Shown here one piece after another: positions 15,727 to 24,205 of a stretch of DNA of 42,701 bases. The first letter of the stretch is position 1, and each line of letters begins with the position of its first letter. The notes beneath the pieces are model-generated. The model saw only the letters and a list, made by a program, of their open reading frames with translations. It was not told where the DNA came from and searched no databases. The position numbers and the translations under genes are program-made. The stretch spans positions 1 to 42,701 of the forward strand of contig JAVBKW010000033.1 of assembly GCA_031553855.1 (NCBI GenBank), written 5' to 3'. The stretch is from RACS-047 sp031553855 (lineage in GTDB: Bacteria > Bacillota > Clostridia > Christensenellales > Pumilibacteraceae).

Positions 15727-16032
15727 ATGAATTCCAAATTGAAAAACAAGGATATAGACGAGCTTTTTGAAGCGATCGCGCTGCTAAAGAGCAAAGACGA
15801 GTTCTATAATTTTTTTGAAGATCTTTGCACAGTCACGGAATTAAAAAGCCTTGCCCATCGTTTTTGCGTTGCAAAGCTGCTAAGCGAGGGTAAAACATAT
15901 TTAGAGGTCAGCGAACAAACGGGTGCGTCTACCGCTACTATCAGCCGCATCAGCAAGTGCCTTTTGTACGGCGCGGACGGTTATAATACGATAATTTCGC
16001 GACTTAAAGAAGCGGAAAGCGTCAGAAAATAA
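15727..16032 (+). CDS. yerC: YerC/YecD-family TrpR-like DNA-binding protein
   Basis: A 101-aa member of the TrpR-related YerC family, a small helical regulator often encoded next to pcrA-ligA in Bacillota. The core reads LKSLAHRFCVAKLLSEGKTY, then LEVSEQTGASTATISRISKC, which is the Trp-repressor-type helix-turn-helix (about 58-80). The DNA target and any co-effector are unknown. The ATG at 15727 follows an AAGAAGGGGG purine stretch. It is the first gene of the yerC-pcrA-ligA transcript, 28 nt before pcrA. Confidence 0.9.
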   Translation: MNSKLKNKDIDELFEAIALLKSKDEFYNFFEDLCTVTELKSLAHRFCVAKLLSEGKTYLEVSEQTGASTATISRISKCLLYGADGYNTIISRLKEAESVRK

Positions 16033-16060
16033 TTTTTTAAACACCTCCGGAGAACACATA

Positions 16061-18358
16061 ATGAGTTTCGATTTATCCACGCTAAATCCCGAGCAGATCA
16101 AGCCGGTTTTAGATACTGAAGGCGCGGTCCTTGTAACGGCGGGGGCGGGCAGCGGCAAAACAAGGCTTTTGACACACAGGATCGCCCATATAATCTCGGA
16201 TTTAGGAGTGCCGGCATATAATGTGCTGGCAATTACTTTTACAAATAAAGCCGCCGGAGAAATGCGGGAAAGGCTTGAAAGAATGGTGCCGGACGCTAAC
16301 GGTTTATGGGTGTCTACCTTTCACTCGATGTGCGCGACTTTTTTAAGGAAATTTATAGACAAGATCGGCTACACTACAAACTTTTCGATTTACGGCGAAA
16401 ATGAAAAGGAACGCGCCGTCAAGCGTATCATCAAAGAAAAAAATATAGAAGACGATATCTATAAAAAGGTTATGGCGGCGATCGGCGACGCTAAAAATGA
16501 CGGCTTAGATCCCGAGCAGTATTATTTACGCAACAATTTTGCTGAAAACGCCGAAGAGATCCGCGATGTTTATCATCAATACGAGGCCGAACTAAAAAAA
16601 TGCATCGCGCTCGATTTTGACGATCTCCTTAATAAGGCCTATTATTTACTAAAACATTGCCCCGAAGCCGGTGACTATTATGCAGGCAAATTCCGTTATA
16701 TCCACGTAGACGAATTTCAGGACACAAACGTTATTCAATACAAAATCGTGCGCGAACTGGCAAGAGTCCACAAAAATGTTTTAATAGTCGGAGACGAGGA
16801 TCAAAGTATTTACGGCTGGCGTGGCGCGAGCGTTTCAAATATCTACGATTTCACGAAGGATTTCGACTGCAAAATTTATAAGCTGGAGCAAAACTACCGT
16901 TCGACAAAAAAAATTATCACGCTTGCAAATATGCTGATTGAAAACAATACTTCGCGCATCAAGAAAAAGCTGTGGACCGATAACGGCGGAGGCGACGATG
17001 TTGAGATAGCGTGTGCGCAGTCGGAAAATCAGGAAGCCGATTTTGTCGTTGGCAAAATAGTTAAAATGGTTCGGGATGATAACTACCGTTATTCTGATTT
17101 TGCAGTTTTAATGCGAATTAATGCGCTTACGCGCCCGTTTGAAGAAAAGTTTTTGCAATACGGCATTCCGCATAAGGTTTTCGGAGGTTTCAAATTCTAC
17201 GAGAGAAAAGAAATTAAGGATATACTGGCGTATTTACGGATAATAGTTAATCCGTTCGATAACGAAGCTATTTTGCGCGTCATCAATTTTCCTAAAAGAG
17301 GCATAGGCGACGCCGCGATCAGCCAGCTTGTTTCTTATGCCCTTGTGAAAAACTGCTCATTTTTCGGCGCGTGTATGGCGTGCCTTGAAAAGCCCGACGA
17401 TTTTCCTGCCGCCCTTGTTAAAAAAGTTTCGCCTTTTTCAACTGTATTAAAATGTCTTGCCTCCCAAGCCGATCAGATACCCCATTCGGATTTGGCAAAA
17501 TATCTCGTAAAAATGCTTAACTTAAAAGAAGTTTACGGCGCGGAAACCGAAGAAAACGAAAACCGCAAGCAAAACATTAAGGAGCTTATTAGCGCGATAA
17601 ACAGCTATGAAAAGCTCAATCCCGGCGCAACATTAGAGGAATATCTGCAAAACGTTTCGCTTTATTCCGACCTTGACGAGATGAGCGAGGATGAATCGTG
17701 CGTAAGCCTTGCAACGATCCACAGCGCCAAAGGCCTTGAATTCAAAGTAGTTTTCGTGGTCGGAGCGGAAGAGGGGATTTTTCCCGTAACACGCTCTATG
17801 GATTCAACGAGCGATATAGAAGAAGAAAGGCGGCTTATGTACGTAGCCGTGACGCGCGCTATGGAAAAGCTTTACATCACATATTCAGCGTCGCGGTTTT
17901 TGTACAGCGAACGAAAGGCATCCATCCCTAGCAGGTTCTTAAAGGAACTGGGTTATTCTGCGCCCGCGTTTGAGCCGCAAAAAAGTATGTACGGCGAGTA
18001 TGCCGAGTCAAGATGGTATAACCGCTCAAATCAGAGCAATAATTATAACGGCGCAAATAAAAACTATGATACCTCTGATTCGCAGGCAAAGAAGTCATTT
18101 ATTAAGCCCTCATCGGGGCAGTATCAGGGGGATTTGGTAATTCCGCAGCCGCCGCCCGTTGCCGAAAAAAAAGCCGGCGTGCGGTTCGAGGCTTTTGTTC
18201 AGGGCGCAAAAGTCAAGCATAAAAAATTCGGGATCGGAACTGTTTTAAACGTTACCGGCGCGGGTGATAATAGCTATGCGCTTATAGAATTTGACGTTGT
18301 CGGCAAGCTGACTTTATCACTTGCCTACGCGCCGTTGGAGGTGGTCGACGATGAATAG
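16061..18358 (+). CDS. pcrA: ATP-dependent DNA helicase PcrA (UvrD/Rep family)
   Basis: A superfamily 1A 3'-5' helicase involved in nucleotide-excision repair, replication-fork maintenance and clearing of RecA or RNA polymerase from DNA. The 765-aa length is normal. Motif I (AGAGSGKT, 27-34), motif II DEFQDTN, motif III GDEDQSIYGWRGA, motif IV QNYRST, and the late TIHSAKGLEF and VAVTRAMEKLYI motifs are all present. The C-terminal Tudor-like module (GAKVKHKKFGIGTVLNVTG) that contacts RNA polymerase in this family is also intact. CGGAG precedes the ATG. The stop overlaps the ligA start by 8 nt, the usual coupled pcrA-ligA arrangement. Confidence 0.97.
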   Translation: MSFDLSTLNPEQIKPVLDTEGAVLVTAGAGSGKTRLLTHRIAHIISDLGVPAYNVLAITFTNKAAGEMRERLERMVPDANGLWVSTFHSMCATFLRKFIDKIGYTTNFSIYGENEKERAVKRIIKEKNIEDDIYKKVMAAIGDAKNDGLDPEQYYLRNNFAENAEEIRDVYHQYEAELKKCIALDFDDLLNKAYYLLKHCPEAGDYYAGKFRYIHVDEFQDTNVIQYKIVRELARVHKNVLIVGDEDQSIYGWRGASVSNIYDFTKDFDCKIYKLEQNYRSTKKIITLANMLIENNTSRIKKKLWTDNGGGDDVEIACAQSENQEADFVVGKIVKMVRDDNYRYSDFAVLMRINALTRPFEEKFLQYGIPHKVFGGFKFYERKEIKDILAYLRIIVNPFDNEAILRVINFPKRGIGDAAISQLVSYALVKNCSFFGACMACLEKPDDFPAALVKKVSPFSTVLKCLASQADQIPHSDLAKYLVKMLNLKEVYGAETEENENRKQNIKELISAINSYEKLNPGATLEEYLQNVSLYSDLDEMSEDESCVSLATIHSAKGLEFKVVFVVGAEEGIFPVTRSMDSTSDIEEERRLMYVAVTRAMEKLYITYSASRFLYSERKASIPSRFLKELGYSAPAFEPQKSMYGEYAESRWYNRSNQSNNYNGANKNYDTSDSQAKKSFIKPSSGQYQGDLVIPQPPPVAEKKAGVRFEAFVQGAKVKHKKFGIGTVLNVTGAGDNSYALIEFDVVGKLTLSLAYAPLEVVDDE

Positions 18359-20279
18359 GATGCAGGAGCTTGTAGACCTTTTAAACGAGTATGCTTATCA
18401 TTATTACGTACTTGATAATCCTGTCGTATCAGACGCCGAATACGATAAGCTTTACGACGAGCTTGTTATTTTAGAAAAGGAGTCCGGCAAAACTTTGCCC
18501 GACTCTCCGACAAAAAAAATAGGCGGCGAGCCTGTTAAAGCTTTTACGCGTCACGATCATATTCACAAGCTCTACAGCCTCGACAAATGCAATACTTTCG
18601 AGCAGCTTAAAGAATGGTGCAATAAGGTAAAAAAAGCGGCGGGAAAGGACGTTGATTTTACGCTTGAATATAAGCTTGACGGCCTTACTTTATGCCTGAC
18701 ATACGACGGCGGATTTTTAAAAAACGCAGCCACGAGAGGCGACGGGTCAGTCGGCGAGAACGTCACAAGTCAGGTCTCGACAATTATGTCGATTCCGCAT
18801 AAAATCGCCTTTAAGGGCAAGCTGGAGGCTCAGGGAGAGGGCATCATGCGGCTGAGCGCGTTTAAGGCGTATAATAAGGTCGCAAAAGAGCCGCTGAAAA
18901 ATCCCCGCAACGGAGTCGCCGGCGCTATAAGAAACCTTGACCCTAAGGTTACTAAATCAAGAAACCTCGACGTTGTTTTCTATAATGTAAATTACATTGA
19001 AGGAATGATATTAAGCACCCAGAATGAGGCGATGCAGTTTTTAAAAAACAACAGGTTTAAGACTGAAAAATTATTCACCTCTTCAAACGTCGATGATATA
19101 ATAGAACGCATAAAAAATATTGATAGAGCGGGGCTTGATTTTGAAATAGACGGAATGGTAATAAAGGTCGATGATTTTGCTTTGAGAGACGAGCTTGGCT
19201 TTACGGATAAGTTTCCGCGCTGGGCAATAGCTTACAAATTTGAGGCGGAAGAAACCACTACTCTTTTAAAGGACGTTATCTGGCAGGTGGGCCGGACGGG
19301 AAAGCTTACGCCGCTTGGACTTTTAGAGCCTGTAAACTTAGCTGGAGCGTTAGTTTCAAAGGCAACGCTTAATAATTATGGCGACATTGAAAGAAAAAAG
19401 GTCAAAATAGGCAGCCGCGTTTTTATCCGCCGTTCAAACGACGTTATTCCCGAAATTCTCGGCGTAGCGCAGGATAACGACGGTATTGAAATAAAAAAGC
19501 CGGATATTTGCCCGTCGTGTGAAAGCAGCGTAATAGAAAACGGCGCGCACATCTTCTGCGTAAATTCAAATAATTGCCCCGCGCAAATCTACGGAAAGCT
19601 TGAGCATTTTGCGTCAAAGGACTGTATGGATATCGAGGGAATAAGCGAAAAAACCGTCCGTCAGCTGTACTACAAGCTAGGCGTGAAGTCGGCGGATATG
19701 CTTTATTCGCTTTCAAAGCAGGATCTTGAAAAAATCGACGGATTTAAAGATAAGAAGATTTCAAACTTTTTAGAGGCCGTTGAAAAAAGTAAAAACAGCG
19801 ACCTGCCGCATTTTTTAAATGCTTTGGCAATTCCTAATATCGGCAAAAAAACCGCGCGTGATTTGGCCGCCTCCTTTAAAAAAGTTGATGCTCTAATGGC
19901 GGCGACAGAGGAAGAGCTTTTGAAAATCGACGAAATCGGCTCAATTATGGCCGAAAGTATTATTACATTTTTTAAAGAGAACTCCGGTTTAATAGAACGG
20001 TTCAAAAAAATCGGTATTGATCCGGAATTTGCGTCCCAAAATGTAACGGATAACTTTTTTTCCGGAAAAAAGGTTGTGCTCACAGGCTCCATTTCCGTTT
20101 CAAGGACGGAAGCTGCAAAGCTGATTGAGAGTAAGGGCGGCATTGTCCAATCGTCCGTTACAAAAGAAACAGATATTGTTATAGCGGGAGAGGAAGCCGG
20201 ATCAAAGCTTGAAAAAGCTAAGGCTTTAGGTAAAAAAATAATAACCGGCAATGAATTTATTGAGCTTATAAATACTTGA
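18351..20279 (+). CDS. ligA: NAD-dependent DNA ligase
   Basis: Seals nicks in replication and repair using NAD+. The 642-aa protein is slightly shorter than the usual 660-680. It has the NMN-binding Ia domain (YHYYVLDNPVVSDAEYDKLY), the adenylated lysine in EYKLDG (Lys108), RGDGSVGENVT, a zinc finger (CPSC with CVNSNNCPAQ), helix-hairpin-helix repeats and a C-terminal BRCT domain (about 565-642). The start at 18351 is chosen over the upstream frame because GGAGGTGG lies at 18337-18344 and residue 1 then matches the family. It overlaps the end of pcrA. A promoter for the next operon begins in its last codons. Confidence 0.96.
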   Translation: MNRMQELVDLLNEYAYHYYVLDNPVVSDAEYDKLYDELVILEKESGKTLPDSPTKKIGGEPVKAFTRHDHIHKLYSLDKCNTFEQLKEWCNKVKKAAGKDVDFTLEYKLDGLTLCLTYDGGFLKNAATRGDGSVGENVTSQVSTIMSIPHKIAFKGKLEAQGEGIMRLSAFKAYNKVAKEPLKNPRNGVAGAIRNLDPKVTKSRNLDVVFYNVNYIEGMILSTQNEAMQFLKNNRFKTEKLFTSSNVDDIIERIKNIDRAGLDFEIDGMVIKVDDFALRDELGFTDKFPRWAIAYKFEAEETTTLLKDVIWQVGRTGKLTPLGLLEPVNLAGALVSKATLNNYGDIERKKVKIGSRVFIRRSNDVIPEILGVAQDNDGIEIKKPDICPSCESSVIENGAHIFCVNSNNCPAQIYGKLEHFASKDCMDIEGISEKTVRQLYYKLGVKSADMLYSLSKQDLEKIDGFKDKKISNFLEAVEKSKNSDLPHFLNALAIPNIGKKTARDLAASFKKVDALMAATEEELLKIDEIGSIMAESIITFFKENSGLIERFKKIGIDPEFASQNVTDNFFSGKKVVLTGSISVSRTEAAKLIESKGGIVQSSVTKETDIVIAGEEAGSKLEKAKALGKKIITGNEFIELINT

Positions 20280-20304
20280 ATTTTTTAAAAAATTATGCTA
20301 TGAT
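20276..20304 (+). promoter_or_regulatory. Promoter of the housekeeping operon, giving a probably leaderless first gene
   Basis: TTGAAT (20276-20281), overlapping the ligA stop, and TATGAT (20299-20304) are separated by exactly 17 nt. The ATG at 20311 starts at the seventh base after the -10 box and no Shine-Dalgarno is present. Confidence 0.65.
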
Positions 20305-20310
20305 ATTTGT

Positions 20311-21312
20311 ATGAGATACGGGAAACTAAGCTCGGATGAGCTTGAGTTGAATATTTTAAGCAAACTGCATCACTTAAGAAAAGAAGTACTGCTTAGCGCG
20401 GCGTTAGGAGAGGACTGCGCAGCTCTTAAAACCGACGGTTCGGTTTTCCTTATTTCTACCGACCCTATAACCGCACAAATGCCGCTTGAGGCATTAGGCT
20501 CGCTTGCCGTAGACGTTGCCTGCAACGATATTGTGGCAAACGGGGGAGAGCCGGTAGCGTTAATGTTCACGCTTATTATGCCAGAGAACTCGACCGCTGA
20601 AGATATAGGAATTGTTATGGATTCTGCTGTCAAAAGAGCCTCTCAAATAAACGTAGACATTATCGGAGGCCATACCGAATTTTCCGACTGCGTTGTACGC
20701 CCGATAGTCAGCGCAACGGCAGTCGGCAAAACAAACCGGATCATATCAAAACGCGGACTCAAAAGCGGCGACAAGGTTTATATGACGAAAAGCGCCGCTA
20801 TAGAAGGCTCGGTTATTCTGTCTAAATTCAGTAAGTCCGGATTTTCAAGCGATGAGCTAGCTGAATTGAAAGCGTTTGAGAAACTTTTAAGCGTTACAAA
20901 AGAAGGCAAAATACTGGCAAAATTTGAAAATATAAGTACTATGCATGACATAACAGAGGGCGGTATTTTAGGTTCCGTTGCGGAAATATGCCAAAACGTA
21001 AAGCTGGGCGCCCGCATTTATGAAAAAAAAATACCTGTTAGCGGCCTTACAAAAAAAATATGCGAAGAGTTTAATGCCGACCCTTACAGGCTTATTTCCA
21101 GCGGCTCATTAATGTTTACCGGCCAAAATTTAGACGACGCTGTGGCCACATTGCAGCAAGCGGGCATAAACGCATTTGAAATAGGCGAAATAACTGCGGA
21201 CGGAAAAATACTGTTTTGCAGATCCGGCGGAGAAAAGCAAAAGATAAAAATTGAGGCCGACCAACTTTTTAAAGTGTTAAAAGAGGTAAACGATTCAAAA
21301 TGTTCAGTATGA
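20311..21312 (+). CDS. AIR-synthase-related protein (PurM/ThiL/HypE superfamily)
   Basis: A 333-aa ATP-binding protein of the PurM-like superfamily. The N-terminal domain has GEDCAALK (about 33-40), the STDPITAQ segment, DVACNDIVANGGEPVAL (about 68-84) and IIGGHTE. The C-terminal AIRS_C domain has TEGGILGSVAEICQ and FEIGEI. It looks closest to HypE-like 'AIR synthase family' proteins, but it lacks a HypE-type C-terminal cysteine tail, and no hydrogenase genes are nearby. ThiL is an alternative. The reaction is therefore left open. It is probably translated from a leaderless mRNA at the head of the operon and overlaps yicC by 13 nt. Confidence 0.8.
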   Translation: MRYGKLSSDELELNILSKLHHLRKEVLLSAALGEDCAALKTDGSVFLISTDPITAQMPLEALGSLAVDVACNDIVANGGEPVALMFTLIMPENSTAEDIGIVMDSAVKRASQINVDIIGGHTEFSDCVVRPIVSATAVGKTNRIISKRGLKSGDKVYMTKSAAIEGSVILSKFSKSGFSSDELAELKAFEKLLSVTKEGKILAKFENISTMHDITEGGILGSVAEICQNVKLGARIYEKKIPVSGLTKKICEEFNADPYRLISSGSLMFTGQNLDDAVATLQQAGINAFEIGEITADGKILFCRSGGEKQKIKIEADQLFKVLKEVNDSKCSV

Positions 21313-22175
21313 CAGGCTACGGTAAAGGAACCGCGTCGGGCGGCGGCAGAACGCTGACGATAGAGCTTAAATCCGTAAATAACAGATATATAGAAATCAA
21401 TTCCAGGCTCCCCAAAGCCTTAAGCGAATTTGAGGACGTTTTGCGCAGAGAGATACAAAATGTCGTAAAACGCGGAACCATCGACGTTTTTTTCAATTAC
21501 GAAAACAATTCGCAGGACAATAAGGCCATAACTATTGACGAAGTTCTTGCTAGAGAATATGTCAAAGCCGCCGAGAGATTAGCGTCTTCACATTCTCTCA
21601 AAAACGATTTGACCTCGTCCGTTCTTATCCGTATGCCGGACGTGATGAAAATCGAGTTTTCTAAAGACGATCCCGAATTGCTGAAAAAAATGCTTGAAAC
21701 AAGCGTAAAGGAAGCCGTATTTGCGCTGAACGAGATGCGCAAAACAGAGGGCGAAGGGATCAAAAAAAGCCTCTTGGAGCTGATCGAAAATATTTCCGTC
21801 AATCTTAAAAAAGTTATTGCGCGCGCTCCGAAAGTCGTTACGGACTATAAGCTCAAATTAGAGCAGCGCATTAAAGAGCTTTTGCAAACCGTTGCGTTAG
21901 ACGAGGCAAAGCTAATCAATGAAGTAGCCTATTTTGCCGATAAAGCTGACATTAATGAAGAGATATCAAGGCTTTCCTCTCATATCGAGCAATTCCTTTC
22001 AATTTTGGACAGTTCTGACCAACAGGGCAGAAAGCTGGACTTTTTGGCGCAGGAAATGAACCGCGAAATCAATACTATGGGTTCAAAATCAAACGACATC
22101 GAGCTTACCGCCTTAGTTGTAGCAATGAAAAACGAGCTGGAAAAAATCAAAGAGCAAATTCGTAACGTTGAATAA
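21300..22175 (+). CDS. yicC: YicC/YloC family protein (probable endoribonuclease)
   Basis: A 291-aa protein with the family's opening MFSMTGYGKG and INSRLPKALSEFEDVLRREI. It also has the characteristic C-terminal DUF1732 block (LDFLAQEMNREINTMGSKSN). Family members have been reported as RNA-cleaving enzymes acting on small RNAs or mRNAs, so cytosolic RNA turnover is the likely role. The ATG at 21300 lies inside the end of the preceding gene, with AGAGGT 13-18 nt upstream. In many Bacillota a small remA (DUF370) gene sits between yicC and gmk; here only 16 nt separate them and remA is absent. Confidence 0.92.
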   Translation: MFSMTGYGKGTASGGGRTLTIELKSVNNRYIEINSRLPKALSEFEDVLRREIQNVVKRGTIDVFFNYENNSQDNKAITIDEVLAREYVKAAERLASSHSLKNDLTSSVLIRMPDVMKIEFSKDDPELLKKMLETSVKEAVFALNEMRKTEGEGIKKSLLELIENISVNLKKVIARAPKVVTDYKLKLEQRIKELLQTVALDEAKLINEVAYFADKADINEEISRLSSHIEQFLSILDSSDQQGRKLDFLAQEMNREINTMGSKSNDIELTALVVAMKNELEKIKEQIRNVE

Positions 22176-22191
22176 CATAAAGGATAAAAAA

Positions 22192-22794
22192 ATGGAACAA
22201 GGACTACTTATAATTATTTCCGGCCCTTCCGGAGCCGGTAAGGGGACAATTTTCGGCGAGGTGCTGAAACGCCGCCCTCAAATAAAGCAATCTATTTCGG
22301 TCACAACGCGCTCCCCGCGTCCGCACGAGCAAAACGGCGTACACTATTATTTTAAAACTATCGAACAGTATCAGCAAATGATTGCCGACGGCGAGTTCTT
22401 AGAAACCGCTTCCGTATATTCAAATTATTACGGAACGCCCAAAGCCCCGGTTTTTAAGATGCTTGAAAAAGGCTGTGACGTTATGTTTGAAATAGATATT
22501 CACGGCGCAAAGCAGATCAAAAGTAAGTACCCTGAGTGTGTTACTATCTATATCATGACTCCAGATTTCGACGTTCTCGAAAAGCGCCTGCGCGATCGTA
22601 ACACCGAAACCGAGGAGAGCATCAGACGCCGCTTAGGCAGCGCGAAAAGCGAGCTGGCTCAGTATGAATTATTCGATTACATAGTTTTCAACGATGAAAT
22701 CGAAAAATCTGTTGAAACGGTTGTAAGCATAATCGATTCGGAAAGGTGCAAAATGTACCGCAATGAAAAAAAAGTTAAGCAATTATTGAAATAA
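22192..22794 (+). CDS. gmk: Guanylate kinase
   Basis: Phosphorylates GMP to GDP with ATP in the cytosol, feeding GTP, dGTP and (p)ppGpp pools. The 200-aa protein has a P-loop GPSGAGKGT (11-19), the GMP-binding SVTTRSPRPHEQNGVHYYF block (about 35-53), and the lid/closing region RDRNTETEESIRRRL. A TTG-initiated extension from 22168 is possible, but ATG at 22192 has AAAGGAT 7 nt upstream and gives the normal N-terminus. It follows yicC closely and is followed by rpoZ after 20 nt. Confidence 0.96.
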   Translation: MEQGLLIIISGPSGAGKGTIFGEVLKRRPQIKQSISVTTRSPRPHEQNGVHYYFKTIEQYQQMIADGEFLETASVYSNYYGTPKAPVFKMLEKGCDVMFEIDIHGAKQIKSKYPECVTIYIMTPDFDVLEKRLRDRNTETEESIRRRLGSAKSELAQYELFDYIVFNDEIEKSVETVVSIIDSERCKMYRNEKKVKQLLK

Positions 22795-22814
22795 ATTTTG
22801 GAGATATAAATATT

Positions 22815-23012
22815 ATGATGATCGATCCGCCCATTGATAAGCTTGTAGAAAAAGTCGGCTGCAAATACGCGCTTGTCTGCCTTATCACTAAGAGGGCAAG
22901 ATATCTTTTGGATAAAAAAAGCGATATGCTCAATGAAACCGGCGATAAAGCCGTTTCGGTTGCCGCCCACGATGTTTATGACGGCAGGGTAGAAGCCAGG
23001 TACGAGGAGTAA
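22815..23012 (+). CDS. rpoZ: RNA polymerase omega subunit
   Basis: A 65-aa subunit that wraps the beta' C-terminus and aids RNA polymerase assembly. It shows the family pattern PPIDKLVEKVGCKYALVCLI, TKRARYL, and a final SVAAHDVYDGRVE. GGAG at 22800-22803 precedes an ATG ATG pair; the first is used here. It sits in the standard gmk-rpoZ-coaBC order. Confidence 0.92.
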   Translation: MMIDPPIDKLVEKVGCKYALVCLITKRARYLLDKKSDMLNETGDKAVSVAAHDVYDGRVEARYEE

Positions 23013-23018
23013 AAAAAA

Positions 23019-24203
23019 TTGCCGTCTCTCACGGGTAAAAAAATAGCCGTCGGAGTTACCGGCGGTATTGCCGCTTTTAAGGCTTGCGAAATAGTCAGCT
23101 CTTTAAAAAAACTGGGAGCTGATGTTTTTGTCGTTATGACGAAAAATGCGACTGAATTTGTTCAGCCGCTCACCTTTGAGGTGCTTTCAAACAACAGGGT
23201 TACGTCGGATTTGTTCGACCGTAATTTTCAATACGAGGTGGAACATATTTCCTTAGCGAAAAAAGCCGATCTGTTTTTGGTCGCGCCGGCAACGGCAAAC
23301 ATTGTGGCTAAATACGCTTTAGGCATAGCTGACGATTTTCTCTCAACCACCATTATGGCCGCGCGCTGCCCTGTAGTTATCGCGCCCGCAATGAACACCG
23401 GTATGCTTGAATCCGCAGGATATAAAACAAACGAAAAAACTTTGAAAGAAAGGGGAGTTTTCTTTATCGAGCCGTCAAGCGGGCTGCTTGCCTGCGGCGA
23501 CGAAGGTAAGGGCAGGCTTGCCGACCCTTCGGTAATAGTCGATTTTGTAGTGAATTTGTTAAATCCCAAACAGGATTTTTGCGGCAAGACGGTTTTAATA
23601 ACTGCCGGAGCTACAAGCGAGCCGATCGATCCGGTGCGTTTTATCACAAACCGTTCAAGCGGAAAAATGGGTATAGAGCTTGCAAAAGCCGCTTACCGCA
23701 GGGGCGCAAACGTAATATTTATTTACGGTCAGATCAAATATGAATGCGATAAAAATTGGGAAACGGTAAAAGTAGAAACGACTAAAGAAATGTATGACGC
23801 GGTTATGGCAAATTTAAATAAGGCCGATATAATTATCAAAGCGGCCGCGCCGTCTGATTACAAGGTCAAAGATTTTGAAGAGAATAAAATAAAATCGGAA
23901 ACTATTTCTTTAAAGCTTGTTAAAAACCCGGATATCGCCGCAAGCGTCGGTAAAATCAAGGGCAGTAAAAAGCTTGTAATTTTTGCCGCAGAAACTGAAA
24001 AGCTTATCAAAAACGCACAAGCCAAGCTCAAAAAGAAAAATGCCGATCTGGTTGTTGCTAACGATGTAACAAAAGAAGGCGCGGGGTTTAATACAGACAC
24101 TAATATCGTTTCGTTTATAACTGGTAGCGGCGTTGAAGATTTGCCCATCATGACGAAACTTGAGCTTGCCGATAAGATACTTTCGAAAATTTCGGAAATT
24201 TAA
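23019..24203 (+). CDS. coaBC: Bifunctional phosphopantothenoylcysteine decarboxylase/phosphopantothenate-cysteine ligase
   Basis: Carries out the second and third steps of coenzyme A synthesis. The N-terminal CoaC half is a flavoprotein, with GGIAAFKACEIVSSLKKLGA, PAMNTGM and the active-site cysteine in LACGDEGKGRLADP. The C-terminal CoaB half has ITAGATSEPIDPVRFITNRS, SGKMGIELAKAA, AAAPSDYK and KNPDI. The length (394 aa) is normal. Translation starts at TTG 23019, where GAGGAG lies 9 nt upstream; no ATG is available nearby. The gap to rpoZ is 6 nt and to priA 2 nt. Confidence 0.95.
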   Translation: MPSLTGKKIAVGVTGGIAAFKACEIVSSLKKLGADVFVVMTKNATEFVQPLTFEVLSNNRVTSDLFDRNFQYEVEHISLAKKADLFLVAPATANIVAKYALGIADDFLSTTIMAARCPVVIAPAMNTGMLESAGYKTNEKTLKERGVFFIEPSSGLLACGDEGKGRLADPSVIVDFVVNLLNPKQDFCGKTVLITAGATSEPIDPVRFITNRSSGKMGIELAKAAYRRGANVIFIYGQIKYECDKNWETVKVETTKEMYDAVMANLNKADIIIKAAAPSDYKVKDFEENKIKSETISLKLVKNPDIAASVGKIKGSKKLVIFAAETEKLIKNAQAKLKKKNADLVVANDVTKEGAGFNTDTNIVSFITGSGVEDLPIMTKLELADKILSKISEI

Positions 24204-24205
24204 AA

